Positions 19,801-32,204 of a stretch of DNA of 64,000 nt are shown piece after piece. The stretch is taken from assembly GCF_026151205.1 (NCBI RefSeq), contig NC_087073.1, positions 12,433,578 through 12,497,577 of the forward strand, given 5' to 3'. The notes beneath the pieces were generated by a model that worked only from the letters and a program-made list of their open reading frames with translations, was not told where the DNA came from and searched no databases. Both the position numbers and the translations under genes were made by a program. This DNA is from Bolinopsis microptera. Taxonomy: Eukaryota; Ctenophora; Tentaculata; Lobata; Bolinopsidae. The stretch's first letter is position 1. Each line of letters opens with the position of its first letter.

Positions 19801-22800
19801 AAATAATTTAAAGTCATGTCCGTAGCCCGCTCGTCGCACGTGCATTAATTATGAGTAATTAAACTTGCATGTTGTACCGTTGTAGCTTATTATTATATAT
19901 TTTACCAAAACCCATAATTGGGTTGAGTGGACTGCTGCCAGTGTTCTTCTCGCAAACAAAAGGGAATGATATCAGTTGGAATAACGGTTCTCAAATGCAA
20001 AATGATACCGAGAATGAAATCGGTCGCTACAGCAGAGATAATTGAGAGAATTGTCTGAGAGGGAGAGATATCCGGCCGGATCCGGATTCAGCCGGATATC
20101 CGGTCGATTCCTAGTACGGTCTCTCTCGGGGGAACTAGAACAAAACTAGATAGTATATTAAATAAAATATTTTCAACACGGCTATTCATGTTTCCAGGTG
20201 ACTACACGGACTTCTACTCGTCACGTAACCACGCTACTAATGTTGGAACTATGTTTAGAGGGAAAGACAACGCCCTGCAACCTAACTGGTAAGTTAATGG
20301 AAATGTTTAGATTTTAAACAATTAGTCAACATTTTGTTGAGTTTACATTTCGGGTTTACCCCCAGAAAATGTCCCCGTTAAAGATACCAAACCAAGATGT
20401 GAATACTTTTCAAAACACGGCTGCAAATCATAACTTTTTTAAAATACTGTTCTCACTTTCCAGGCTGCACCTGCCAGTAGGATATCACGGTCGAGCCTCC
20501 TCAGTGGTCCTCAGTGGAACTGAGATCAGACGACCTGCGGGACAAATCCTACCCTCGCCCAGTGAGTCACTCAAGCTCATGTTATCCTTCTAACACGTCA
20601 TGCTGTGTATTATGTAATTGTCATGTTCAAAAATTATATTATACTGTAATACCTCTGTATATTGGGGAAGTGTTTTGGGAGTTTTAAAAAGAAACCGTTC
20701 AGTATTTAACATACACTCATAATATCAAACATTTTCAAGCTGCCACTACACCGGTGTTTGGAGCTTGTAGACTTTTGGACTTTGAGCTGGAAATGGGATT
20801 CTTTGTAGGACCTGGCAACAAATTTGGGGACGCTATAAAAATGGAAGACGTGAGTTGAAGCCTCTTTTTAATGATTGGGTTCACTGTTAGTGTCAATAGA
20901 TATGTCAGTCGATCAGTTTTGAATTTTTATAATTGAGAAACCAGACTATAATTTAATATATTATATTGATTATTTTAATTTAATTTCAGGCTGCTGATCA
21001 AATATTCGGAATGGTTCTGATGAACGACTGGAGTGGTTAGTATTTTAATTTCGATTTAACAACGCCTTTGTTTCAAGATGCACCCTTCACAAATCTGTGT
21101 TATTAATTATAATAACTAACTCCGGCAACCTGGATAATAACCTCATTTTACATCCTAATTCCTAACCTTTGTTAATTTTATTGATCTTCAATGATTTAAA
21201 CTCTGATTCTTACTAACACCTCTCTCTCTCCCTGCAGCTCGTGATATCCAGAAGTGGGAATATGTTCCGTTAGGTCCCTTCAATGGTAAGAACTTTGGAA
21301 CGACCATCTCACCTTGGGTGGTAACCATGGATGCGCTTGCTCCATTCCGGCTTCCACTGGAACCTAAGGTTAGTTATCTTCTCCACATGTTATCCTCAGT
21401 ATTTTTGGAAATAACTCTCTGACTGGATATTGCCACTATTATACCTGTCTCTATACGACATGATTCCAACTGAACCAGTGTTCACCAAAAGGCTCCACTG
21501 TTTAGGCTTACCAGTTACCAACATCTCCCCATATTTTAGTTAATCAGGCACTAATAATCACTGTCATTATCTGCAGACTGATCCAGAACCACTGCCTTAT
21601 TTGGTCGAGAAGGATAGTTACCAGTTTGACATTAAACTCTTCACTGCGATTCAAGGAGAAAATATGAACAAATCAGAGGTCAGCTCTTTAGAATTTCAGC
21701 AACTTCAAGAGGCTTATTAAAAAAATTTTATATACAACTTTTTTCTGGTATTCAGCAAAATGTACGTGAACTTTGTTAATTAACAAATCTTTATTGTTCC
21801 ACTTCATGTTCCTCGGTCATTTATCAGAATTTTGTTGTCGTAAAACAAATTGTTATATTATTTACTACAATTGCAAGAAGACATCCAACAAACATCTATA
21901 TCTCACATTACAGATTGTGGCGTCAAGTAACTTCAAGTACATGTACTGGAGCCCTCGTCAACAACTGGTGCACCACAGTGTTACTGGGTGTAACATGAGA
22001 CCTGGAGATCTGCTTGGATCTGGTACTATCTCCGGCACCGTGAGTTATTACTGTTACACTGTCACGTGTCAAAACACATTCCTGTCACGTGTCAAAACAA
22101 ACGGTCATTGCTTGTTAAACGTGCGTGTTTTATATTTATGCTGTCTTAAGTCTTTGCACGTCGAAATATTTGTATCCTGATAGTAGGTATGTTAATCGTG
22201 AGGTGGTGAGCGGCCAATAAATGTATCTAGAATATATCTTTACATATTCATTGCTTTAGTTTTAGTAAATTATATGTATGCTTATTGTCCCTAACTATAT
22301 CTCGGCTTAAGAAGGAGTCGTTATCCCAATTGTAGTAACCACTAATGATGCAGATGGCTTGAAGTCAATTATTAATCTATTAAATAACAAATATGAAATT
22401 TCTTGCCCTTTTCGCCTTTATATCGACCACAACTCTAAAAATAGACACTTTATCACAATGCTGGCAAGCATGACCGTGCCTTTTATATTCACAATACTAT
22501 TTACCCCCTTTACTATTATACCCCCTTTACATTACTATTATATTATACCCCTTTATTGTTTTTCAGGCATTAAGACTCATCGAAAGTAGTTCAGCAGGTA
22601 TATTTAAGTTCAAAACATTCTAATTCAATGTCAAAGATGACAGGAATAAGAAATAGTTATGTGGAGGTTTTTTAAGAAATTTGCGCAAAATTCGCGCCAG
22701 CATGTTATACGAAATTCGGTAAAAAACCGAAAATTGCCATATTCAGGTGCCTTAAAAACCATGTCAAAATTGAGTTAGAGATGTGAAACTTTGCAGGGCG

Positions 22801-25800
22801 TCTAGACGTTGACCAAATCGACTACAAAAAAAGTTTCAAGTTTCAGGAGCATTGGGAAGTGGGTTTTCTAGAACCCCTGTTTTACGACAGATTGTCGTGA
22901 TATATACATACATATTCAGGGATAGACGCTTTGACAGTCAAATGTAGTCAATTGTATCCTAAATTTAAGTGTCCATAGATTCAAAAGTATAAAAGATACA
23001 GCCATTTCCGACCACAGGTCTTGAAAATAATTGTTTACACTTTAGTTTACATTGTATAAACAAATTATTTGACGTCATAAACACCCCTTGATGACGTCAT
23101 CAAGTTAACCGTTTTTAAAACTTGATTTTCGACAAAGTAATAACTTTTAAAATTGATTAAACACGATTTAAAAGTAATTTTTTTCAACATCTGAGGAAAT
23201 TTTATCTTAGATAATTGTTCAAGCATTCTGAAAATCTACCGGAAAGTTTTCTTATCTTACTCCTTCATAAAGATATTTGCCTTTGAAGTTAGTGCTTTTT
23301 TGAAAAATTATTTTATAAAAACGTCAATTTTGCGATTTAGTATTCTCTGGTGTTGGGCTATCTCTTGGGTTGTGGAGCTCAGTTCTGCTTCCTATAGGTA
23401 TAAATTGTGCATTAGGCTAGTTTTAAAGTTGAAAATAAAAAAGTTGCACACGTGGGGACACGCCCAAATTGATAGAAAATTGCTAAAATCACTGAAAATT
23501 GGTGTTTTCACGATTTTTATCAACTTTGGAGTCCCGTTGTGATCCAAGTTCTATTTGAAATCTTTTGAAACTTTGCACGTTTATCAAACTATATATAAAA
23601 TACCGCTGTGCAAAAATTTACGGCGATTCAGTATTGGATGCGCACGCAACGTCCGCTCAAAGTTTGCACGTGCGAACGGTGAGATTTTTGCTCATTCGTG
23701 ATTTCGAACAAATTCTGCTTTACCACGACAGTTCAATGTCATTATATATGAATTTAATGGCAACTTGAATGATTATAATGTTTTATGTTCAGTCAGTGAT
23801 ATACCGATATGCTTACTTAAACACAAGGAAATGTTTTAAAGGAAAAATTTCGAAATCGTTGAAACTTCCTCCTTATTAATGAAGACATCAGTTTATATTT
23901 CGACTTTATAAAGTACCCTGACATTATAATCAAAAAAAGATGATATTTGACCAAAACCCATAATCATGGGTAGAGTGGACCGCTGCCAGTGTCTCTCTTT
24001 CCCAAACAAAAGGAAATGATATTAATTTGATTGACCGTTCTCAAATGCAAAATGATACCGAGAATGAAATCGGTCGCTCGCTTTTCCCATTAATTTACAA
24101 TTGTAATAGATTAAGAAAAACTACCCGAAGGCAGCTGTACTCAGCAATAAAGATTCAATAAACTTCAGCTAATTCACTAACTACCAGTACCACCCTTATC
24201 CCGATATACTAGGTATATCGACCCGAACGCAACCCAAAGGAATTTTTACAGCATGTGATTGATTGTAAGCCGTGAATAAATGGGAAAAGCGAGCGACCGA
24301 TTTCATTCTCGGTATCATTTTGCATTTGAGAACGGTCAATCAAATTAATATCATTTCCTTTTGTTTGGGAAAGAGAGACACTGGCAGCGGTCCACTCTAC
24401 CCATGATTATGGGTTTTGGTCAAATATATTGCTTCAAAAGGTGCATTATATAGATATGGCCATTGCGAAAGTCAAACCTTCATTCCATCAAACCATCATT
24501 CGCCTATATAATTTGACTATTGCAGTCATTTTTCACCCCCTATTGAGTTCCTGGGTGCCTTCTTAATGGCAGAAATGAGTTTTAAAAGCTTGTTCTTAGG
24601 CGCCTGGAGAAAATATGGCCTAGCTAGATCTGCTTCGCCCATTAGATGTACCTCTACAAGTCTTTGGTGTGGTGCCTTGGACTATGGACAACACATTCCT
24701 GCACAGAAAAGCTTGTCGAAAATTAGTTCCCAGAAAAATTCATAATGCCCTAATAATAGTCTTTGTATATATTACGTATCATTTTCCTAATATTAATAAT
24801 TATTAGCTTATCATATGTAAATGCGTCGTCTCACATCAGGAACCTCACGAATATGGCTCTATGTTAGAGTTGTGTTGGAAAGGAACTAAAGAAGTAAAAC
24901 TTGGAGACTCTGGAGAAATCAGAAAATTCCTCAAGGTATGAAAACAACGCTCATCGTACATTTAACTTGTTATGTATAATTTTGATCCGAACGTTGTAGG
25001 TCGAAAGCAGGGAAGATTCTGGAACTTGCGGCAGCCGCACACGCCAAACATTATTAATGTGTTCATTGGCACTCGCCACGTTAGTTGATATTAACGCGCG
25101 TACTGATTCGAATAAACCATATTCTAACGGCGCGCGGCGGGAATAACAAGCTAGCTAAGGTGTGACAGTACGTGTGAATTCAAGCAGTGGCCAGTGCTCA
25201 CGGCTCACTGGATTGAAATTTGTATATCTGTGGCACAAGACGGTGGTCGGGTTGCAACACTCTTTTAAGCTCTATAAACTTGTAGTGTGATATGGTTCGT
25301 GGAACCTTAGAGGCAGGGGTGTAGGAATGACTACACCCCTGCTGAGAGGACTCTACTTCCTTGCGAGACGCTGCTCTCATATATTTTATTCTAATACTAA
25401 GTCTGGCTGTCATCGCTGTTCACAAGTATCACGTCTCTTTTCTCAACCATATAATCAAACACGTGCTGAGTAACCACAGCGGTAGCCTCTTGGATAAACT
25501 TGCCGGAGAAAGTGTCCCTAAATTCAAAGTTGCTGTTGAAAATTGTTATCGAAAGAACGATATGTGTACACAACAGGCCAACAATAAACTGCACTTCGCT
25601 GGCATTTCGCCATTCTCCAGGGGATTGAGTTATTTTCTGTTCCCACGAGCACTAACATTGAAACCGCACTAGCTCATTAGTTTCAATGGTAATTTATGAT
25701 ATATCTGCGAGGATTGAGGGGGTGTAAAATTCCTTGCTTAATCGATTTATCAGTAATAAAGTTAACATTGATGAAATTAATCCTGGGAATGGGTAAATTC

Positions 25801-26339
25801 CCTATGTGCTCTACTAATAAGGATTAGACTAGAATAATTGTAGAACTGTAGACCGTAGAGTGATTCATTATCATGGTATCGACATAATGTATGATTGACA
25901 CATAATCCTCCGTTCAATCCCACTACTGACTTCTCTTTTTTAGCTTTCCTCAACTTTGCAAAAAATCAACTTCCACTCATTGACTCATTAACCAGCTGCT
26001 TATTTCATGGGTAACCTGGTAACCTGGTAACCACTAAACTTGTAACCTGGTAACCTTCTTGCCTCAAACCTTAACCTGGTAACCTTGTTTCAAGAGCAAT
26101 TCTAACTGCACATGACACATCCACATTTTTTGCCTACAAACTGATATGAATCCTATATGTAAAAAATGTTATACTGCCTGCCCACTAAACTTTTCTCAAG
26201 GTATGACTTATTTCACTGACACTACCCCTTATTTCAGGATGGAGATGATGTGATAATGACAGGGTACGCACAAGGTATGGGCTATAGAGTAGGATTCGGG
26301 AATTGTACCGGTAAAGTCCTTCCTGCTAACCAACTTTGA
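16837..26339 (+). CDS. FAH: Fumarylacetoacetase (fumarylacetoacetate hydrolase)
   Basis: There are twelve exons: 16837-16917, 17067-17171, 17391-17562, 20198-20288, 20464-20561, 20740-20849, 20990-21035, 21238-21368, 21577-21678, 21914-22039, 24840-24935 and 26238-26339. They sum to 1260 nt, 419 residues, the same length as human FAH. It begins [12 protein letters not shown]. It contains the active-site segments [14 protein letters not shown] (catalytic His), [12 protein letters not shown] (metal-ligand Glu pair), [20 protein letters not shown] (metal Asp plus Arg, Gln and Tyr), GTTISPWVV and [11 protein letters not shown]. The enzyme hydrolyses fumarylacetoacetate to fumarate and acetoacetate in the cytosol as a Ca/Mg-dependent dimer, the last step of tyrosine catabolism. 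Intron 3 hosts a GPCR on the opposite strand; introns 3 and 10 carry MITE family A copies. No damage is seen. Confidence 0.98.
18049..18062. repeat. Homopolymer G tract
   Basis: A run of about 14 G in FAH intron 3, one of several such tracts in this AT-rich window. Confidence 0.9.
18304..19230 (-). pseudogene. Class A GPCR with in-frame stop, nested in FAH intron 3
   Basis: A single-exon seven-helix receptor on the minus strand, about 308 codons, is split by one in-frame TAG at 18667-18669. The N-terminal part (19230-18670, 187 codons) has an N-glycosylation motif, TM1-TM4, a TM3 Cys (GRFLC), [11 protein letters not shown] where the DRY box usually sits, and an ECL2 Cys (YTCDYDF). The frame continues directly into TM5-TM7 (ending 18304), with YNII before ECL3 and SNFYIY where NPxxY is expected. 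Loss of DRY and NPxxY identity is common in lineage-specific invertebrate receptors. There is no frameshift and no splice site around the stop. Beyond the terminal TGA the frame stays open for a Thr-rich stretch (TDTTTSTN). Ligand unknown. Either a recent pseudogene or a readthrough gene. Confidence 0.82.
19905..20032 (+). mobile_element. MITE family A, one-arm copy in FAH intron 3
   Basis: A diverged copy of the left arm of the complete element at 23946-24427, sharing ccaaaacccataat, ctgccagtgt, ttctcaaatgcaaaatgata and gaatgaaatcggtcgct. A short palindrome of ccgga/tccgg repeats follows at 20070-20105. Confidence 0.8.
22600..23940. other. Unclassified AT-rich block in FAH intron 10
   Basis: The sequence has long A/T-rich phrases and a paired tgacgtca motif (23072 and 23092 region). 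It has no recognisable gene; the 80-codon open frame at 23300-23542 lacks protein character. The texture suggests an old non-autonomous repeat, but no second copy lies in this window. Confidence 0.35.
23946..24427. mobile_element. MITE family A, complete element with about 150-bp inverted repeats
   Basis: The arms 23946-24090 and about 24283-24427 are nearly perfect inverted copies. The outer end reads tttgaccaaaacccataatc on the left, with the complementary gattatgggttttggtcaaa on the right. The about 190-bp centre is unrelated to the arms. TA flanks both ends, a possible TA target duplication as in Tc1/mariner-type MITEs. There is no transposase. Partial copies lie at 829-985 and 19905-20032. 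It is in FAH intron 10. Confidence 0.88.
24936..26237. other. FAH intron 11
   Basis: No supported gene. Opposed open frames of 60-100 codons at 25198-25672 were examined and lack recognisable domains. A short array of gtaacctg units (about 26008-26080) is present. Confidence 0.45.
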
Positions 26340-27590
26340 TAGGAGTTAGGACAATTCTAGTATTTTATTATTTTAGTATAACGGAACGGAATATTATTTA
26401 TTATTAGTACATTTTATGTTTTATTGTGGCTGTATTATAATTTATTTTTGCTTTTGAATATCTATATATCCACTTCTATCCTTTTGTTCAACGTTCAGTC
26501 GATAATATAAGGTAACACGACATCTGTCCGACAAATATGTCCTATTTTAGGCAGACAATATTCAGTAGAATTACTAATCAATCACTCCGTTTGGATAAAT
26601 TTCAAAATGTACAATGAAAAATGAACTATATATAACAACATATCATACATTATTGGTAATCAATAAAATAGATTATATCTTAGGCTGTGCTAGCCCTTAC
26701 GATTGTAGAGATCTCGTTACAATCTCGTCAGATATACCACCTCAAACATTAGACAAAATGTATGCACAATGTCAGATTAAGAGCATGTTTTCATGCTAAC
26801 ATTAGTTAATACTATGGTACACATTTGGAAATTGAAAGAGTCATAAAAATCTACATCAAGGAACGGAAAATAATTGGCTAAATTCGCCGTACAAAAATCC
26901 TTAAATTTGGTACAATATGGTAAATATGTTGAGCTTTTTGTCGATCATGGGAATCATTATCAGTTGGATTAGCTTCTTGACACTACAGCATTATCACAAT
27001 ATCACAGTCAGCATTCCAAAATAGGTCTGATTATCACGCAGATCGTAGAATTTATAAAAGTTTCAACAAACGATTAATTACTTGAGACTGTCTCTCCTTA
27101 GCAAGACTATATCTCCCTTATCTTCATCATGCTGTTTTTTCAGCATAATTTTCATACAAACGAAACTTGTTTTCCATTTTAAAGTTCTAAACCTCCACTA
27201 TTTACCGTGCTTTAGTTTCATATCTGAGACCCAAAAAAGTAGAACATCACTACTGCTAAACATACTGCTCTCTGGACACGAACAAATCTACATTCAAATT
27301 CTAGTGTTACAAACTAGATATTTCTAGTGTTACAAACTAGATAGACAGTACCGAAATCATTAAATTCATTATAATCTAGTTGGTAGTTTAAGACTAAATA
27401 TCTTATCGGCTGAAACTCCAACGTCCCGAAATAACCGCCAAAATATTCACTCGAATATGGTGGAATTAGGACTGTTGGCATTGAGGCTGATAAGATATAA
27501 TCTATCTACTGCTAATAAAGAACACAATCTCTGACAGGTTAGCCTCATAGAGGCTGATAAACAGGTTTTATGGAGGCACCAGATCTAAAA
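26340..27590. other. Intergenic between convergent FAH and SOD
   Basis: The 3' ends of FAH (+) and SOD (-) face each other here. A 22-bp unit containing ctagtgttacaaactagata is tandemly duplicated at about 27299-27343. Nothing else was recognised. Confidence 0.55.
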
Positions 27591-28601
27591 TCATTGAAGA
27601 AGGAATCTAAGAAGAGTCATGGTAAGGATTAGACCGAATGATGACATTACACTGCTACTAGCATTATCGTATCCGGTTGAGTTGATGCCGATTACTCCAC
27701 AAGCTAGACGGGAGCCAGCGTTGCCCGTTTTGGTGCTGCCCAAATCACCTCCCAACCCTAAATCGTCCGTTCCTGCGTGTAGTACCACTCCTCGGCCTAT
27801 AGCGAGAAGGATGTGTTATTCCTTAAAATACTAAAGAAAGCTTTGACTTGTCAACTGAGACGGTAATAGATTGAGTCTGATAGGGAGCTCCTTAGTTATA
27901 CTAATTACACTTTAAAGTAGACGAGTGAAATTTTGTAAAACCTGATCCTTGCATACCTATAATAGTGTACTGTCCGTAGAGAGAGGCTTCTTGGTCAGCA
28001 ATCTCCCCAGAGAAAGCATTGTTCTGAATTTCTATGTTCCCAAAGTCGCCCTTGTGTCGGATGGAACTATCTGGGCCACCGTGAGCTAGTTCTAGCGGGT
28101 TGAAATGTCCGAGAGTTTGTGTACACCCTCCGTACACGTTACCTGTACATAGTGAGTTTGTTAGTGAAGTTTTGAAGAGCGAGAGAAATTGAGAGTTGTA
28201 GCCAATCATGTAGTCGGTTGTTGGAAACGAAGCGTGGGTTAAAAACTTAAGTTTCAGCTATTCTCATATTGACCAAATAGGGAGATACTCGGCACTTGTA
28301 AGACAGAATAGGAGCCATCTATTGGCAAGAAATTGTGAAAAAGAAAACAGAACCTACCCATTTGATGGATGTGGAAGCCGTGTTGTCCATCATCAAATTT
28401 AGAGTTGCTGAACAAATTGATATTCACCATGAGCTTAGCTTCAGGACCTGCTTGGGAGAACTCAACAATACCGACCATCTTGAGACTTGCAGTTGCGTCC
28501 TTCTTGTCCGAATTTTCGTAGAGAACGGACATAGCCTTGCGTTCCTCTGGGTCTTTAGCTTGACACGTGCATAGCACCAATACTGTGATTAAAAATCTCA
28601 T
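27591..28601 (-). CDS. Extracellular Cu/Zn superoxide dismutase, GPI-like tail
   Basis: Three exons on the minus strand, 28601-28358, 28142-27957 and 27796-27591, close to 211 residues. A signal peptide ([15 protein letters not shown]) is followed by the Greek-key SOD fold. Copper and zinc ligands are all present: H77 and H79 in HGFHIH, H94, H102, H111, D114 and H150. The structural Cys pair is C88/C176, and the active-site guiding Arg is R173 (SRLACG). The enzyme converts superoxide to peroxide and oxygen outside the cell. After the conserved GVIGI end there is a Ser-rich spacer and a hydrophobic terminal segment ([15 protein letters not shown]). That resembles a GPI-anchor signal, so the protein may be tethered to the cell surface. 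An Arg in the hydrophobic part weakens that prediction. No catalytic residue is missing. Confidence 0.96.
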
Positions 28602-31600
28602 CTCTATTGAGGATTGTGACTGGTTAGTAATTGTTATTATAATGAGTTATGATAATACCTTTATGGGACCGTTCACACATTATTTCTGCAGGATTTTACT
28701 GTTTTCCTACCGATATTACCGTTCACTATTGTGCAAATAATTTATTTGCGTCAGCATTTCGGTATATTTCAAAAACTCCTCCCCTAGCTTGCTTATGTAA
28801 TATGTGAACCTTCCTTTGAATGTGAGCTAATAACAAATACATAATTCGCGAGAATTACTGCATTATCATAACTGGTAAAAAGTGATCAAATTAAGCCCAC
28901 TTAGCACCAAAGTGGTGTCAAATAATTCCATTTATTTGCCCTCTAATTTCAATTAAAATACCAGAGCATTCACCCGGTATTGTGTGATATACCACGAAAC
29001 GTTACGATATATAGTTGCTTACAACGTTGTTTAGCAGGGCTCGAGACCTGCATCAAGGCTCGACTGAGGACCTGTAATACAGTGTGGTATGTGTTTTCTC
29101 AAGGTGAAATAGCCCGAAAGTGTGCAGAGAATATTTTTTCAATAAAATTTTCTCGATTAATATCGACTGCTTCCACTCCCAAGTTATGAGTGCCGCAGGA
29201 CAAGGAAAAAGGCCCGGGCTATTTCAAGGGGTAGCATTTTCGCACAAAGCGTATGAGCGGGACGAAGCAACGGTTGACCACAGCCTGTGAGACGCCTTCT
29301 TTTTGGAGGGAGTGCATGTAAATGGGGACTGAGGAGTAGACATTTGTAATTAGAGCTGGCCGGGTAGCGGGCCCTCTTACTAAAGCTCTAAAGGAGCACA
29401 ACTTCATGGGTTGCTCCTTGGGTTGATGATACCTGACGTTTAGTGGAATATGTAAGAAGAGAATTAACGCAAAATAGAGCTGATTACTCCTTCATTAACT
29501 AATCTACAGATGTTTAAAACTGTACTAATGTATTATACTAAAATATTATTATATCATGAACACCCTGTACTACATTGTGTATTAAAGTCAACGTATCTGC
29601 GGGAAGTAAAGCAATACAGGCTAGCAGAGAACACGTTACGGAAACCTTAGACTTGCATCTGTAAAATTAGCTTTTCCGTCGCAATAAAATGGGGGAGTTT
29701 TACAGAGGAGCACGTTTTGTTAACCTCATATCTACGGTTTTTCGTATGATAAGTCTTAGATACACTAAACTAAAATAATCTTGCTCAGTGCTCACCAATC
29801 GAACTCATGAAAACAACAATATCATCAATATTCACAAGTATAATGTCGTTACTATAAGTTCAATCCAATGTCCTACATGTATCCTGGATACTCAATAATG
29901 TAATTACTGAATGTTTCAATCCGTTTTTATCAGAAGGAGAGACAGAAATTGAGATCAGTCTGAATTTTAGTTTTCAAAACACTTCTTCAGAAATTGAGGT
30001 CGATGTGTAATGGGAACTTTTACAAAACTACTTCAAAATTTTCAAGACACTTCTCACTGTTCAGTAACTAGAATGTCTTCCGCTCAGTGAAAATAACAAT
30101 ACTTACAATTACAAACTTATTTTACTTTACAATTACACGATGCAGTACTATTATATAACAGAATTCAATCGGACACATTGACAAAAGTAAGCAGAATTAG
30201 ACAAGCATTTAACACAACTGTTACAACTTACTGTTTTGACACATGGTATATTACCTAACATGTAACTGAATTGTGTGAAACACCCCGATTATATCGTATT
30301 TAACAGACGACTGGACAAAATAAAGTAAAGATAAAGTTGAAGCAATTTAAACAGGACAGTATTAAAAAGCTGTCAGATTAAACGAGTTATGATAATTGAG
30401 AAACAAAGCGCCGTAAACTGCAACAAATAAGTCTCAGTCTGATTGATCAGTTAAATTGTAACTGTAAAAAATATGATCACAACACTAAACTGATCTTGTA
30501 CCGAAAATGAACCTTTCTGGCGGAACAGATCGTTTGAGCAATGATGGGATTACATGAAACTTGATTACTGTTTTGAAGGGGCAGCCGCACAGCTAGTTAA
30601 TCTTAAATGGTGCCCACGAAAATTCCGCGGGCCTCAATTACTCCTTCAGTGTTTCTTTACTGACAGAAATGTCAGTTCTAAGAGCAGGAATAGTTTATCC
30701 TAGCGCTCACCTTCGTCACAGTAACAATTCAACATGACTACGAAACAAAATGCATGACAAGTAACGAAGCTCCTAACTCCTCGTAAAGTGACCTTAATCC
30801 AATTCCCGCTCCCCCTGGTAATGGAAGCCTCTGGAACATGTTCGGTTGTCCTGGCTGAGAATAGATAGGACTCTAACTGACTGAGCCGACATTAAAAGTT
30901 ACTGATTACCAAGTGTTTATTACGTCAATCCATGATGTGATATTACGTCAAAGGTGGGTTCCTTCCTCACGTTCACATGTGCTATAATGGAAACACGAGA
31001 AGGAGAGTGCGTATCACTATCGGCCCGACACATTCATTAGGGTTACTTCTTAGTCAACGGAAATTTAATCTTTACATTGATTAGGGGGGGGGGGGCAATT
31101 ATTTTACTATCGTGAGACTTTAAACGCTATAGATACTAATAAATGCTCATCAACTTTAACTTTAAGTTGTTTAGCGATACATTATTCTGACTAACTGAAA
31201 ACTAATCCTACAACGCGGAGAATGGTATCCTGTAAAACTGTGATCTGTCAATACAACCCAGACATTGGTCGAGTCAAGAAAGTGTGGTTAAATTCACAGG
31301 GCGAGTTCTAGGTAGACAGCAGGAAGGGTCGTATCCAGACACATCAGTTGGTAGACTAGTGAACTTGTTCCTGCAGACAGCAAGGTTAGGTTACCTTTGT
31401 GTGAGAGGTACGTGTGAAGCTGGCCAAACGACTATATAGCTTATCACACTGTTCATCACTAAATAGAGGTTAACATCAACACTTAAAAGGTTAAACTAGG
31501 TGATTGGATAGAACGATAAACTAAATGCATGCTTTTAAAGCTGGCTTATCTGATGTTTGAATTCCGTAGTAGTGGTACACAATAAATAATAATCACTGTT

Positions 31601-31661
31601 GCTACGAGCAGATATATCGCAGGGCACGACTAGAAAATAATAATTACAACGTGTAGGTATT
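28602..31661. other. Gene-poor region upstream of SOD
   Basis: It includes the SOD promoter side, where no motif was identified. No coding sequence was supported over about 3 kb on either strand. A G12 tract sits at about 31085-31096. Confidence 0.5.
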
Positions 31662-32204
31662 AAATGAACGTGTATTAAATGAACGTGTATTAAATGGGGG
31701 GTCTATTTTTGAGAGTCCCGACGAAAATGCCAAATTCTCATTCCACATTCTCAAAAATTATTTTTGAGTATTTTTGAGTAACGTTTCCAGGAGAGGCGAA
31801 AACTCATTTTCAAAAATTGATTTTGAGTATTTCTGGACCACATTGCACTGATAAGAAGAATAATTAGGTATATCATTATTTTTGATTGGAAAATTTTTAA
31901 GAAAATGAGAGATCCATGCTGAATTTCTCAGATTCAAAAATAATTTTTGAGACATTTTTGAGAAGATGAGAAATCCATGCTGATTTCTCAGATTCAAAAA
32001 AGATTTTTGAGTGGACAATTTTTGAGAAAATGAGAAATTCATGCTGAATTTCTCAGATTCAAAAATGATTTTTGAGACATTTTTGAGAAAATGAGAAATC
32101 CATGCTGAATTTCTCAGATTCAAAAATAATTTTTGAGACATTTTTGAATATTCCCGGCGAAAATGGTCAAATTCTCAGATTCAAAAATCCCCCCCCCCCC
32201 CCCT
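31662..32204. repeat. Minisatellite-bearing element with G/C homopolymer ends
   Basis: A 15-bp unit (attaaatgaacgtgt) repeats twice at the left edge. The block from 31695 begins with a G run plus tctatttttgag and ends with ttcaaaaat plus about 16 C, so the ends are short inverted repeats. Inside, a roughly 60-bp unit (tgagaaatccatgctgaatt, then tctcagattcaaaaa, then tttttgagacatttt) repeats about four times between 31890 and 32145. The open frame on the minus strand over it is a product of the repeat. Confidence 0.75.

Noticed and set aside
25198-25672. Opposed 60-100-codon frames in FAH intron 11, one with a signal-peptide-like start
   Set aside because: The frames stop quickly, do not join in phase and show no domain.
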